Source: Mannheimia granulomatis
GTDB lineage: Bacteria; Pseudomonadota; Gammaproteobacteria; Enterobacterales; Pasteurellaceae
Direction of reading: 5' to 3'
DNA length: 64,000 nucleotides
Assembly (NCBI RefSeq): GCF_011455695.1
Contig: NZ_CP015030.1
Coordinates: 558,001-622,000, forward strand
Under the pieces are notes generated by a model. That model ran no database searches and was not told the DNA's origin. It was given only the letters and a program-made list of their open reading frames with translations. The translations under genes were made by a program, and so were the position numbers. Below, in pieces: positions 50,927 to 60,245 of the stretch. The first letter of the stretch is position 1, and every line of letters starts with the position of its first letter.

Positions 50927-50942
50927 ACTAAACCGTTTTAGC
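50927..50942. promoter_or_regulatory. LacI-family-like palindrome upstream of the TonB-receptor promoter
   Basis: ACTAAACCGTTTTAGC has 5 of 6 arm bases paired around a central CG. It lies next to a TTGTTT candidate -35. It matches the palindromes at 7301, 28553 and 28645. Confidence 0.5.
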
Positions 50943-50943
50943 T

Positions 50944-50987
50944 TGTTTTTTTATTGAGAATAAATTATATTAAAAACAATTCTCAAT
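50944..50987 (+). promoter_or_regulatory. TonB-receptor promoter with inverted repeat (possible Fur site)
   Basis: TTGTTT (50944-50949) and TATATT (50967-50972) are 17 bases apart. The exact inverted repeat ATTGAGAAT (50953-50961) / ATTCTCAAT (50979-50987) has one arm in the spacer and the other near the expected start of transcription. The arms look like Fur half-sites (TGAGAAT), but the 17-base spacing between arms is not a standard Fur box. Iron control is inferred. Confidence 0.45.
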
Positions 50988-51009
50988 TAAATTTTTATAA
51001 GGAAGCTCC

Positions 51010-53142
51010 ATGAAATTCAAACACAGCTTTATTTATTCTGCGTTATTCCTTTCCCCTATTACTTTTGCTCAAGAGCAAGACGCTCAACTTGATGAGGTTG
51101 AGGTTATTGCTGAATTAGAAAAAATTAAAGCGGCAGATAATCAAAAAGCCGTGGTGGATTTAAGCCTACTCGGTAAACAGCTTGCTTTCACTTCGCCTAT
51201 TACGGTCGTGAATTATGATGAACAAGCTTTTGCGGATAAATCGCCACGTAATGTAGTGGATGCCTTAGCAAAAACAGATGCATCAATTATAAATTTTGGT
51301 GGTGAAACCAATACACTGGGTGGCATTTATGTGCGAGGTTTGCAGCTAGATGCTCGTCAGTTTAGCGTTAATGGTTTGTCTGGTTTATACGGAGCGTACA
51401 ATACTGCTACTTCAGCGGTAGGTTCAGTACAGTTAATTAAAGGGGCTTCAACTGCAACGGTGGGAATGGATCCTGAAGGTGCTGCAGGAGCGGCAGTAAA
51501 TATTGAAACTAAACGAGCAACGGATGAGCCGATCAATAAAATCGGCTTGGCGTGGTTCTCAAATAGTCGTTTGCAAGAGAGTTTTGATTTTGGCAGACGC
51601 TTCGGGGCGAATAACGAATGGGGCGTTCGTGTCAGTGGCGTTTATCGTGATGGCAATACCGCTCGCCAACATTACAGTGAACTGGCAAAAGAGATTGCAC
51701 TTGGTGCAGATTATCGTGGTGATAAATTGCGTGTCGGTGTGGATTATTTCCAAAGCAAACGAGCGACTAAAGGCGGACGTGCAAGGGTGCAAGATATGCA
51801 AAATTTAACTTTTGCTTTACCGGTTGCACCGAGTGGTAAAACTAATTTAGTGCCTAGCTGGTCTCGCCAAACCACTGATGATGAAACCGCATTAATCACT
51901 TTTGAATACGACTTACCTTGGCGGATGATGCTCTCAGGGGGCATTGGGCATATGGAGTCTAAATACTACGGCAATTTTACCCAATTAACGATGCTAAATA
52001 GCGAAGGGAATTATCGAGCTGTTAATGCGACGGCAATGGATTTCCGCTCTCGTACTACCAGTGGCAATTTAAAACTACAAGGAGAGCTTGAAACCGGCTC
52101 AATTTCTCATTCTTGGAGCATCGCTTACGATTTAGTTCAACGCCAACGAGATCACGATAACAACCCGGCTAAACAACGTAGTGGCAGATTTAATAGCAAT
52201 ATCTATACGCCAGAATTTATTAATGAACCAAATCACGGTAGCCTTGAGCAAGCTGCTGATAATAAATTTACTGCCCAAAGTATAGCTTTTTCTGACACAC
52301 TTGGCTTTATCGATAATCAAATTCGCTTAACTCTTGGTGGACGCTTCCAATGGATTGAGCAACTTAACCGTGCCACCGATGTACGTTTAAAAGCTGATCG
52401 CTTCAGCCCGATGGCAGCGATTGCTTATGTACCAAATAGTGATCTGGTTTATTACGCTAACTATTTGGAAGATTTAGAACCGGGTAATGCAGACCCTGAT
52501 ACAGGTGAAATGAATAGCCCACGCGTAACCAAGCAAATTGAATTAGGGGTGCGTAAAAACTGGAATAAAACTTTTAGCTCAAGTTTAAGTGTTTATGAAT
52601 TAAGCCGTCCGGGGATTATTCGTGGTAATACAGCGGCACTTGCAGCACGTGCTGGGAAAGAGCAAGGTGAAGAACGCAATCGTGGTGTGGAGGTAAATCT
52701 TTATGCCAAATTGCTGGAAAACACGCTTCGTCCAAGTTTAGGCATCAGTTATAATCAAGGTAAAGTATTTGATTTTCCAACCTATGCCGACACTATCGTA
52801 AACGGCGTGCAAGTGACAAGCCCTCGTTGGATTGCTAAAGCTGCGGTAGAGTGGGATACGCCATTTGTTCAAAACTTAACTTTGAATGCGGGTTTACAAC
52901 ACTATGGCAAATCTTACCAAGATACCGCTGCAACTTACCGCTTACCCTCTTACACTACGGTAGATTTAGGTGGAAAATATAGCCTGAAATTTGCTGGAAA
53001 ACAGGAACTCACTTTGCGTGCGGGAGTAGAAAATCTGTTTAACAAACACTATTGGCAAATTCAACGTGGTCAGTACGATCGCAGTTTTGCTGTAGTCGGT
53101 ATGCCTCGTACCTACTGGACAAAAGTGGAATATTCATTCTAA
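51010..53142 (+). CDS. TonB-dependent outer-membrane receptor (siderophore type)
   Basis: The 710-residue protein has a signal peptide (about 1-20, ending TFA), a TonB box-like DEVEVIAE at about 29-36, a plug domain (VVDALAKTDASIINFGGETNTLGGIYVRGLQ, IKGASTATVGMDPEGAAGAAVNIETKRA) and a C-terminal 22-strand-type barrel. It ends WTKVEYSF with a terminal Phe. The ligand is unknown; the plug resembles siderophore receptors, not haem receptors (no FRAP/NPNL box seen). It is followed by a YddA-type ABC gene, as yddB is linked to yddA in E. coli. Regulation by iron and possibly by a LacI-family protein is suggested by the promoter. Confidence 0.88.
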   Translation: MKFKHSFIYSALFLSPITFAQEQDAQLDEVEVIAELEKIKAADNQKAVVDLSLLGKQLAFTSPITVVNYDEQAFADKSPRNVVDALAKTDASIINFGGETNTLGGIYVRGLQLDARQFSVNGLSGLYGAYNTATSAVGSVQLIKGASTATVGMDPEGAAGAAVNIETKRATDEPINKIGLAWFSNSRLQESFDFGRRFGANNEWGVRVSGVYRDGNTARQHYSELAKEIALGADYRGDKLRVGVDYFQSKRATKGGRARVQDMQNLTFALPVAPSGKTNLVPSWSRQTTDDETALITFEYDLPWRMMLSGGIGHMESKYYGNFTQLTMLNSEGNYRAVNATAMDFRSRTTSGNLKLQGELETGSISHSWSIAYDLVQRQRDHDNNPAKQRSGRFNSNIYTPEFINEPNHGSLEQAADNKFTAQSIAFSDTLGFIDNQIRLTLGGRFQWIEQLNRATDVRLKADRFSPMAAIAYVPNSDLVYYANYLEDLEPGNADPDTGEMNSPRVTKQIELGVRKNWNKTFSSSLSVYELSRPGIIRGNTAALAARAGKEQGEERNRGVEVNLYAKLLENTLRPSLGISYNQGKVFDFPTYADTIVNGVQVTSPRWIAKAAVEWDTPFVQNLTLNAGLQHYGKSYQDTAATYRLPSYTTVDLGGKYSLKFAGKQELTLRAGVENLFNKHYWQIQRGQYDRSFAVVGMPRTYWTKVEYSF

Positions 53143-53154
53143 TTAAAGCCTAAA

Positions 53155-53200
53155 GCAAGCGGTCAGTTTTGCAAAAAAATCTGCAAAAATGACCGCTTGT
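53155..53200. repeat. inverted uptake-signal pair between receptor and ABC genes
   Basis: CAAGCGGTCAGTTTTGCA (53156-53173) and TGCAAAAATGACCGCTTG (53182-53199) pair over 18 bases with one mismatch around an 8-base loop. It is a strong hairpin without an immediate T-run, so it may reduce readthrough. Confidence 0.75.
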
Positions 53201-53267
53201 TATGTTGTTTTTAAATGGTGATTCTCGGTAGAGTCGCAATTTAAAAGCAATCATTGATTTATAAATT

Positions 53268-55058
53268 ATGAACTGGCAAACCGAATTAAATAATAGTTTT
53301 TCGTGGTTAATCACCGCACTTTTTTGTACATCTTTTGGGCTGTATCTTTTTGGTCGATTATTAGGATTTACTGAATTTGGGCAGCGATTTTGGCATATTA
53401 CTCGCCCTGTTTGGCAAAAGTCGAATAAAGTCAAAACCATCGGACTAATTTTATTGCTGCTTTTCATGGTGCTGATGGAAGTGCAGATCAGCGTGCTGAA
53501 TACCTTTTTCTATAACGGGCTATATAGTTCAATGCAGAAAATGGAAGTCGAGGCTTTCTGGTTTTTTGCCTTAATCAATTTAATGTTGGTGATCGTTAAA
53601 ATTGTTCATTCGGTCATCAACTATTTTTTACAACAAGTGCTGGAAATTCGCTGGTTGGAAAAGTTAAATTCAGAAATGCTGGCACGTTGGCTCGCCAATA
53701 AGAATTACTATTTGGTGAAGTATGAAAAAGAGTTGCCTGATAACATCGACCAACGGATTGAACAAGATGCTACGGAATTTATTCACGGCACGCTTGATGC
53801 AGTGCGTGGTGTGATCAATGCGATTGTTTCGACTATTGAATTTACCCTTATTTTATGGGGATTATCGGGCATTCTTGCCATCTTTGGCTTTGAAATTCCA
53901 AAGGGTGTGGTATTTTTCATCTATATTTTCATTATGCTTGCCACACTGCTTTCAGTCGTAATTGGTAGGCCTTTAATTCGGTTGAATTTCAACAAAGAAA
54001 AATATCAGGGTGATTACCGTTATTCACTTATTCGGGTGCGAGAGAATGCGGAAAGTATTGCTTTTTATTCGGGCGAAGCCCGTGAGCGCGAACATCTACA
54101 GCAGCGTTTTCGCACTATGATTGCCAACCGCTGGCAAATTGTACGTAAAATGTTAGGGTTAGATGGCTTCAACACCGGTGTGACTCAAATTGCGATGATT
54201 TTGCCGTTGATGTTACAAGCCCCTCGCTTTTTCATTGGGCAAGTAACCCTTGGGGATATGCACCAAACTGTGCAATCTTTCAACCGCTTAATGCGTGCAC
54301 TATCCTTTTTTCGCCTATTTTACGATGATTTTACTCTCTACCAAGCTCGCTTAAATCGTCTTTATGGCTTTTTCACTACATTGGATAAACTCGATGCAAT
54401 GCCGGTGCATCATCCTTTAGCTTGCTCAAAAGGATTTTATCTAAAAGATTTTGGTGTGAAAGATAGTGAAGGCAGAGTGCTGTTTGGGCAGATAAATATC
54501 GAATTAAAAGCAGGTGATGCTCTGCTTATTCAAGGTGATTCCGGTTCGGGCAAAACTACTTTGCTTAAAGCGTTGGCGGGGATTTATCCATTTGAGACTA
54601 TTGGTATTGCCGAACGTGCTTGCGTAGAACAGCCACTTTTCTTGCCGCAACGCCCTTATGTGCCACAAGGTACACTGAAAGAAGCGATCTGCTATCCACA
54701 TATTCAAGCAAGTGATGATGAGATTAAACAGGCGATGAGTCGGTGTCGTTTAGAAAAATATCAGCACGCTTTAGATCAAGAAAATGATTGGCAAGTGATT
54801 TTCTCCCCGGGGGAATTACAACGTATTGCCTTTGTACGGATTTTACTCAGTAAGCCGGAGTTGATTTTCCTAGATGAAACCACTTCCGCACTTGATGAAC
54901 CAACGGAAGCTTTGCTTTATCAAACAGTACGAAATACGTTGCCGGAGAGCATTATTATCAGTGTGGGACATCGCTGCACATTGCAGCAGTTTCATTCTAA
55001 ATCCATTTATCTTACACCGCAGAATAGTTGTGGTTTGCCGGATTGCTGTCGAAATTAG
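53268..55058 (+). CDS. fused permease-ATPase ABC transporter of the YddA/SbmA type
   Basis: The 596-residue protein has six membrane helices (about 15-345) and one ATPase domain (about 400-580). The KYQGDYRYSLIRVRENAESIAFYSGEARE segment (about 246-273) is the ABC_membrane_2 signature shared with YddA and eukaryotic ABCD proteins. Walker A is GDSGSGKTT (423-431) and Walker B LIFLDE (532-537). The signature is FSPGELQR (512-519), not the usual LSLGEQQR of relatives. It lies 125 bases after the TonB receptor on the same strand. Direction and substrate of transport are unknown; a role with the receptor is inferred from order. Confidence 0.87.
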   Translation: MNWQTELNNSFSWLITALFCTSFGLYLFGRLLGFTEFGQRFWHITRPVWQKSNKVKTIGLILLLLFMVLMEVQISVLNTFFYNGLYSSMQKMEVEAFWFFALINLMLVIVKIVHSVINYFLQQVLEIRWLEKLNSEMLARWLANKNYYLVKYEKELPDNIDQRIEQDATEFIHGTLDAVRGVINAIVSTIEFTLILWGLSGILAIFGFEIPKGVVFFIYIFIMLATLLSVVIGRPLIRLNFNKEKYQGDYRYSLIRVRENAESIAFYSGEAREREHLQQRFRTMIANRWQIVRKMLGLDGFNTGVTQIAMILPLMLQAPRFFIGQVTLGDMHQTVQSFNRLMRALSFFRLFYDDFTLYQARLNRLYGFFTTLDKLDAMPVHHPLACSKGFYLKDFGVKDSEGRVLFGQINIELKAGDALLIQGDSGSGKTTLLKALAGIYPFETIGIAERACVEQPLFLPQRPYVPQGTLKEAICYPHIQASDDEIKQAMSRCRLEKYQHALDQENDWQVIFSPGELQRIAFVRILLSKPELIFLDETTSALDEPTEALLYQTVRNTLPESIIISVGHRCTLQQFHSKSIYLTPQNSCGLPDCCRN

Positions 55059-55093
55059 TTGAGAAAATATAGCTAAAAAGCGAATATTAAATG

Positions 55094-55215
55094 TTTCCCA
55101 AAAGTTAGACCTATTTATTCAATGGCTAAGTTCTGTAATGTCCACAGAGCTTAATTTTATTTGGATAAGTTCATTGCCATAGTAATAAATGTATAAGTTT
55201 AACTTTTGGGGCAAA
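55094..55215. mobile_element. 122-bp degenerate IS/MITE-like element next to ispA
   Basis: Left end TTTCCCAAAAGTTAGAC (55094-55110) and right end GTTTAACTTTTGGGGCAAA (55197-55215) are imperfect inverted repeats sharing CCCAAAAGTTA-AC. These are IS150-group-like ends and match the CCCCAAAAGT of the relic at 22108. The interior has no open frame. It lies between the 3' ends of the ABC gene and ispA. Confidence 0.55.
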
Positions 55216-55239
55216 CCACTTAGTATCGGGTATTTTATC

Positions 55240-56133
55240 TTAACTTTCTCGTTTTACGATAAAAGAGGCTAATTCTTTTAATGCTGTTGTATCAAAGGGA
55301 AGTTTGGCAAGAGAAGCTAATGCTAGTTGATAAAGTGCTTCTGCTTTTTGTTTCGCTCCTTCTAATCCTAGTAGTTTGGGATAAGTGCTTTTATTAAGAT
55401 TTTCATCTGAGCCGACTGTTTTACCGATTTTATCGGTTTCACCAATGACATCCAAAATATCATCTTGTACTTGAAAAGCTAAGCCAATGGCTTTTGCATA
55501 GCTTTCAAGCGGTTGTTTTATCGCTAAATTTTGCGAATGCTCGGAAAGGTTAAAGCCCATCATCACAGAAGATAAAATTAATGCACCGGTCTTATTGCGA
55601 TGAACCAACTCAAGTTCTTCCAAACTAATTGATTTATTTTCTGCAATCAAATCCAAGCTTTGCCCCAAGCACATTCCTTTTGCACCGGAAGCTATGGCTA
55701 GTTCACCTACTTGGACGATTTTTTCTCTATCTGTCAAATAAGGATCGGTTGCCAGTAACTCAAAAGCAAAACTTTGCAAGGCATCACCGGCTAAAATAGC
55801 CGTTGCTTCATCAAAGGCAATATGACAGGTTGGTTTACCGCGGCGTAATTTATCATCATCCATTGCTGGTAAATCATCATGAACCAGTGAATAAGCGTGG
55901 ATAGATTCCATGGCAGCGGCACTATGATCTAATTTTTCAAGACAAACGCCAAGCATTCTGCCTGTAGCATAGATTAAAAAGGGACGAACCCGTTTACCAC
56001 CTAATAAAACAGCATAAGACATAGCCTCAATCAACGGAGAGCCTACCTCTTGGTGTTGATTTAATTTATCAGATAAAAAGTGATTAATACGCTGTTGTAG
56101 GGTATTTAGATCGTAGGCTAAATCATAGCTCAT
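55240..56133 (-). CDS. ispA: farnesyl diphosphate synthase
   Basis: IspA condenses IPP with DMAPP and GPP to FPP. The 297-residue protein has the first Asp-rich motif in LVHDDLPAMDDD, the second in FQVQDDILDVIG, and GGKRVRPFL. ATG 56133 is four bases after the xseB stop; an in-frame extension upstream would run through xseB. In H. influenzae, as I recall, dxs follows directly; here an IS-like relic and a convergent gene follow instead. Confidence 0.94.
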   Translation of the reverse strand: MSYDLAYDLNTLQQRINHFLSDKLNQHQEVGSPLIEAMSYAVLLGGKRVRPFLIYATGRMLGVCLEKLDHSAAAMESIHAYSLVHDDLPAMDDDKLRRGKPTCHIAFDEATAILAGDALQSFAFELLATDPYLTDREKIVQVGELAIASGAKGMCLGQSLDLIAENKSISLEELELVHRNKTGALILSSVMMGFNLSEHSQNLAIKQPLESYAKAIGLAFQVQDDILDVIGETDKIGKTVGSDENLNKSTYPKLLGLEGAKQKAEALYQLALASLAKLPFDTTALKELASFIVKRES

Positions 56134-56137
56134 AGTA

Positions 56138-56368
56138 TTATTCTCTTTCGTAATCTGCCAGTTCCGCGTTTTCATCTTTATTCAATAGAATTTGAATACG
56201 TTGTTCAGCCTTTTGTAAGCGTTCTTGCCCCTGTTGTACTAATTTAATAGCTGTTTCAAATTCATTTAATGCTTCTTCAAGTGGCAAATCACCAGCTTCT
56301 AAATGGGTTACAATTTCTTCTAATTCTTTGAGTGTGGTTTCAAAATCTTGAGTGGGTTTTTTGGCCAT
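56138..56368 (-). CDS. xseB: exodeoxyribonuclease VII small subunit
   Basis: The 76-residue acidic helical protein has the family pattern [26 protein letters not shown] and [25 protein letters not shown]. It partners XseA, which is not in the window, to degrade single-stranded DNA. It is upstream of ispA by 4 bases, the conserved xseB-ispA order. Confidence 0.94.
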   Translation of the reverse strand: MAKKPTQDFETTLKELEEIVTHLEAGDLPLEEALNEFETAIKLVQQGQERLQKAEQRIQILLNKDENAELADYERE

Positions 56369-56494
56369 TTGGTATTCTCTATTGATTGTCTAAAGTTGCT
56401 CAAGTTTACCGTTCTGTAAGGGGATTTGCAAATTCCTTTTACTTTTTGACCGCTTGCGGTTATGGTAGAATTTATTTCAATATAAGGAGTTTCT

Positions 56495-57283
56495 ATGAAA
56501 GTGACAGAACTGAATATTTACCCGATTAAATCAACAAAAGGTACGTCCGTTTCACAGGCATTTGTTGAGCCTAAAGGGCTTAATTTTGACCGTGAGTTTA
56601 TGATTACCGAACCAGACGGCAAATTTATTACTGCTCGTAAAGATAAGGAATTATACCGTTTAACTGCTTTGCCGATTGCAAGTGGTTTAGTGATTACCCA
56701 TGTCAGCGGTGAAAAATGCGTTGCACTTTACCAAGACTTTGTAGAAGAACAGAGTAGTGAGGTTTGGGGAACTCATTTTGCTTCTAAAGTTGCTGCGGAT
56801 TCAGTAAATGCTTGGCTGAGTAAAATTTTTGACAGGGCTGTACAACTTCGTTGGCTCGGGGCTAAAAGCCAAAGAGAGGTTAATCGTTTTCCTGGCAATC
56901 CGCTGAGCTTTGCTGATAGTAATCCAGTAACATTGATGTCGGAAAAATCGCTTGAACAAGTTCAGCAATGGTCACCGATTAAGCTTGAAATGGCACGTTT
57001 CCGCCCGAATATTGTCATCGATGGAAATGTGGCTTTTGAGGAAGAGCAGTGGGAACAAATTCAAATAGGCGAAGTCTTATTTACCAAATCCGAGTTGTGC
57101 ACCCGTTGTGTCTTGATTACCCGAGATTTAACCACGTTAGAGCTAGATCCTCAAGCAGAACCATTTAGAACCCTAAAACAAAAGCATACCAATGAACAAG
57201 GCAAACCGATTTTTGGTATTCATCTTGTGCCACAAAATAGTGGAGTAATTAGAGTTGGCGATGCGATTAGCGTAAAAGTATAA
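56495..57283 (+). CDS. ycbX: MOSC-domain molybdoenzyme, YcbX type without ferredoxin domain
   Basis: The 262-residue protein has an N-terminal MOSC_N barrel (LNIYPIKSTKGTSV, GLNFDREFMI) and a MOSC domain ending in RVGDAISV. C205 in LCTRCVLIT is the expected molybdenum ligand. NPVTLMSE and RFRPNIVI are family motifs. E. coli YcbX has an extra C-terminal 2Fe-2S domain; this one lacks it, as mARC-like short forms do, so electrons must come from another protein. It would use cofactor made via MoeA/MoeB. AAGGAG precedes the ATG. Confidence 0.87.
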   Translation: MKVTELNIYPIKSTKGTSVSQAFVEPKGLNFDREFMITEPDGKFITARKDKELYRLTALPIASGLVITHVSGEKCVALYQDFVEEQSSEVWGTHFASKVAADSVNAWLSKIFDRAVQLRWLGAKSQREVNRFPGNPLSFADSNPVTLMSEKSLEQVQQWSPIKLEMARFRPNIVIDGNVAFEEEQWEQIQIGEVLFTKSELCTRCVLITRDLTTLELDPQAEPFRTLKQKHTNEQGKPIFGIHLVPQNSGVIRVGDAISVKV

Positions 57284-57317
57284 CAATCTAATATTTAAAT
57301 ATAAAAGGAGAATTTTA

Positions 57318-59264
57318 ATGAATCAACGCAGTGAATCAAAAACTGTGCTATTCCCTATTTTGCTGTTTGTAGGGGTCAATCTGCTCATATTTTCTATTGC
57401 CCGCTTAGGACTGGCTGTTTGGCAAGCTGATAGAGTATCTGCCGTTAATGGCTGGTTTCCCTTAATGTTACAAGGTATTCGCATTGATATTTCCGCCCTT
57501 TGCTGGTTATTTGGATTACCTACCTTATTGAGTATATTGCTGCTTCAAGAAAATACGGTTGGCTCAATTTGGCGCACTATTTTAAGAATATGGCTGACAG
57601 TTGGTAGTGTCTTTATTCTTTTTATGGAAGTAGCAACCCCTAACTTTATTGAAACCTTCGATCTTCGCCCTAATCGCCTGTTTATTGAATATCTTGTTCA
57701 CCCAAAAGAGGTCTTTACTATGTTGATTAACGGTCACTTAGTGAGCGTTATTTGTGGTGTATTGGCTTTGATTGTATCATCAATAATTTATTGGAAATTA
57801 TCGGGCTGGGCAACTCAGAATTTACGTTTTCCTAACTGGAAAATGCGACCTTTACTGGCTTTATTAGTTGCTGCGATAGTGTTTGTAGGCGGGCGTTCAA
57901 GCTTTGCTCATCGTGGCATTAATCCTGCAATGGTGGCGTTTTCAAGCGATCCTCTAGTGAATTCGTTGGTATTAAATTCCGGATATTCCGTACTTTATGC
58001 TGTTCAGCAGTTAAAAGATGAAGATAAGTCCTCAGAACAATACGGAAAAATGTCAGTTGAGGAAATGTTAAATATTGTTAAACAGAGTCGTAATCGAGCA
58101 GCCTCAGATTATATTTCAGAAGAACTTCCAACTTTGACAGAAAATAAAGCAAGTTATCAAGGTAAAGCAAAAAATATTGTCATTATTTTAGAGGAGAGCC
58201 TTGGGGCACAGTTTGTCGGCTCATTAGGTGGGAAGGAACTTACTCCAAATCTGGATAAGCTTTCAAAAGAAGGCTGGTATTTTACTAATCTTTATGCAAC
58301 AGGAACCCGTTCTGTCAGAGGTATTGAAGCCGTTACAACCGGATTTACCCCAACTCCTGCTCGTGCAGTGGTGAAATTGACTAAAAGCCAAAACAATTTT
58401 TTCAGTATTGCAGAATTATTGAAACGCCAAGGTTATCACACCTCGTTTATTTATGGTGGTGAAAAGCATTTTGATAATATGGCAAGCTTTTTTTATGGTA
58501 ACGGTTTTCAACAAATTGTTGATGAAAAGGATTATAAGAATCCAAAATTCACCGCAACCTGGGGTGTGAGCGATGAGGATTTATTTGATAAGGCCAATGA
58601 GACTTTTAATGCACTTCATCAACAGGGTAAGCCTTTCTTTAGCTTAGTTTTTAGTTCAAGTAACCATGATCCTTTTGAATTCCCGGATGGTAAAATTGAA
58701 CTGTACGAACAGCCAAAACAGACTCGCAATAATGCGGCAAAATATGCTGATTATGCTATCGGACATTTCTTTGACTTAGCTAAAAAATCTGATTATTGGA
58801 AAGACACGGTATTTCTAGTGATTGCCGATCACGATTCTCGAGCAGTCGGTGAGCATTTGGTTCCGATTCAACATTTCCATATTCCGGCACTTTTATTAGC
58901 AGATCATATTGAACCAAGAGCGGATAATCGCTTAGTCAGTCAAATGGATATGCCAACAACATTGCTTTCGGTTGCGGGAGTAAGTGGGCAATATCCGATG
59001 ATAGGTTACGATTTAACTCAAAATATCGACCCTAATCGTGCTTTTATGCAATATGATGCCACACAAGCAATGATGAAGGGGAATGATGTTGTGGTGATGC
59101 GTCCTAATTTACCGATTGAAGGTTTTGAGTATGATCAATCTACACATAAATTAACACCGAAAGCATTACCTGAGGAATTTAAAAAAGAGGCGTTAGCTCA
59201 TGCTTTGTTAGGTAGCTATTTGTATAAAAACCAATTATACAAATTGCCGAAAGAAGAGAAATAA
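57318..59264 (+). CDS. LtaS-like inner-membrane sulfatase-fold transferase
   Basis: The 648-residue protein has five N-terminal membrane helices (about 10-190) and a periplasmic sulfatase-fold domain (about 285-570). E292 in ILEESLG is the expected metal ligand, and T330 in ATGTRSVRG the likely nucleophile. VIADHDSR and HFHIPALL hold further metal residues. It resembles the LTA synthase family protein HI1246 as I recall it. Gram-negative members transfer phosphoglycerol or phosphoethanolamine to glycans or lipids; substrate here is unknown. It follows ycbX by 34 bases with its own AAGGAG site. Confidence 0.83.
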   Translation: MNQRSESKTVLFPILLFVGVNLLIFSIARLGLAVWQADRVSAVNGWFPLMLQGIRIDISALCWLFGLPTLLSILLLQENTVGSIWRTILRIWLTVGSVFILFMEVATPNFIETFDLRPNRLFIEYLVHPKEVFTMLINGHLVSVICGVLALIVSSIIYWKLSGWATQNLRFPNWKMRPLLALLVAAIVFVGGRSSFAHRGINPAMVAFSSDPLVNSLVLNSGYSVLYAVQQLKDEDKSSEQYGKMSVEEMLNIVKQSRNRAASDYISEELPTLTENKASYQGKAKNIVIILEESLGAQFVGSLGGKELTPNLDKLSKEGWYFTNLYATGTRSVRGIEAVTTGFTPTPARAVVKLTKSQNNFFSIAELLKRQGYHTSFIYGGEKHFDNMASFFYGNGFQQIVDEKDYKNPKFTATWGVSDEDLFDKANETFNALHQQGKPFFSLVFSSSNHDPFEFPDGKIELYEQPKQTRNNAAKYADYAIGHFFDLAKKSDYWKDTVFLVIADHDSRAVGEHLVPIQHFHIPALLLADHIEPRADNRLVSQMDMPTTLLSVAGVSGQYPMIGYDLTQNIDPNRAFMQYDATQAMMKGNDVVVMRPNLPIEGFEYDQSTHKLTPKALPEEFKKEALAHALLGSYLYKNQLYKLPKEEK

Positions 59265-59270
59265 TCTTAA

Positions 59271-59308
59271 AAAATATCCCCTTCTTAGTTTAAAGAAGGG
59301 GATATTTT
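59271..59308. terminator. bidirectional terminator between the LtaS-like gene and nagK
   Basis: A 16-bp perfect stem AAAATATCCCCTTCTT / AAGAAGGGGATATTTT around AGTTTA. The A/T ends serve as T-runs on either strand for the two convergent genes. Confidence 0.88.
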
Positions 59309-59325
59309 CATGTAATTTTATAGAT

Positions 59326-60243
59326 TTATTTCAAAAATAATGCGGCTGCACCACGCGTGCCACCGGAGTCGCCGTGAATGGCTTTTTTAATGACCGGAAC
59401 TTTAGCTGAACGCATTAAATGTTTTGGCAACGCTTTCGGTAGGGCTTTATAAATATAATCAAAGTTAGATAAACCACCGCCAAAAACAATCATATCCGGA
59501 TCTAAAATCGTAATAAGATTGCTAATGCTGATTGCCATTAATTCAATATATTTTTCAACAAACTCAATGACTTTAGTGTCTTGGTTGTAAAAGCGGTCAA
59601 TAATCTCTTTTGCGGATACCTTTTCGCCAACCAGATCAGCAAACAGTAACTCAAAACCACGCCCTGAAATATAGGTATCTAAACAGGCGTGGTTACCGCA
59701 GCCACAGTCATAAATCGGAGCGTTCTCCCAACCGAGTAATTTCAAAGCATGGTAGTTGAGCTGCATGTGACCGACTTCACCTGCCATACCGATTCGGCCT
59801 GAATGAACCTTACCGTCAAACACGAAGCCACCGCCAAAACCTGTGCCGATAATTAAGCCTAATACGGTTGAGAACGACTTATTACTTTCATCCCACGCTT
59901 CAGATAGGGCAAAGCAGTTGGCATCGTTTTCTGCTCTTACTTCACGCCCTAAACGTATACTTAAATCTTGAATAATAGCTTTACCGTCTGCAACACGAAT
60001 ATTGGTAATTTCTGCAATGCCTGTTTCTCGGTTTACAAAGCCCGGCAAGCCTAGACCGACTGAGCCTTTTTCACCGAATTTGCTATCGGCATTATTCACC
60101 AAAGTTTCAACGGTATTAAGCCAATCATCGTAGTTAGTTTGTGGGGTTGGCACACGTTCGCTATACAGCTTTTCCAATTTTTCATTGAATGCTGCCAGCT
60201 CAATTTTGGTGCCACCGATATCTAAACCGTAATAAATCGCCAT
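59326..60243 (-). CDS. nagK: N-acetyl-D-glucosamine kinase
   Basis: NagK phosphorylates GlcNAc recovered from murein or taken up. The 305-residue ROK protein has the ATP-binding [12 protein letters not shown] (D8), [15 protein letters not shown] with the catalytic Asp, [13 protein letters not shown], and the zinc site [20 protein letters not shown] members overlap in specificity, but the sequence is closest to NagK. It follows pgpB by 2 bases on the same strand. Confidence 0.92.
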   Translation of the reverse strand: MAIYYGLDIGGTKIELAAFNEKLEKLYSERVPTPQTNYDDWLNTVETLVNNADSKFGEKGSVGLGLPGFVNRETGIAEITNIRVADGKAIIQDLSIRLGREVRAENDANCFALSEAWDESNKSFSTVLGLIIGTGFGGGFVFDGKVHSGRIGMAGEVGHMQLNYHALKLLGWENAPIYDCGCGNHACLDTYISGRGFELLFADLVGEKVSAKEIIDRFYNQDTKVIEFVEKYIELMAISISNLITILDPDMIVFGGGLSNFDYIYKALPKALPKHLMRSAKVPVIKKAIHGDSGGTRGAAALFLK

Positions 60244-60245
60244 AA

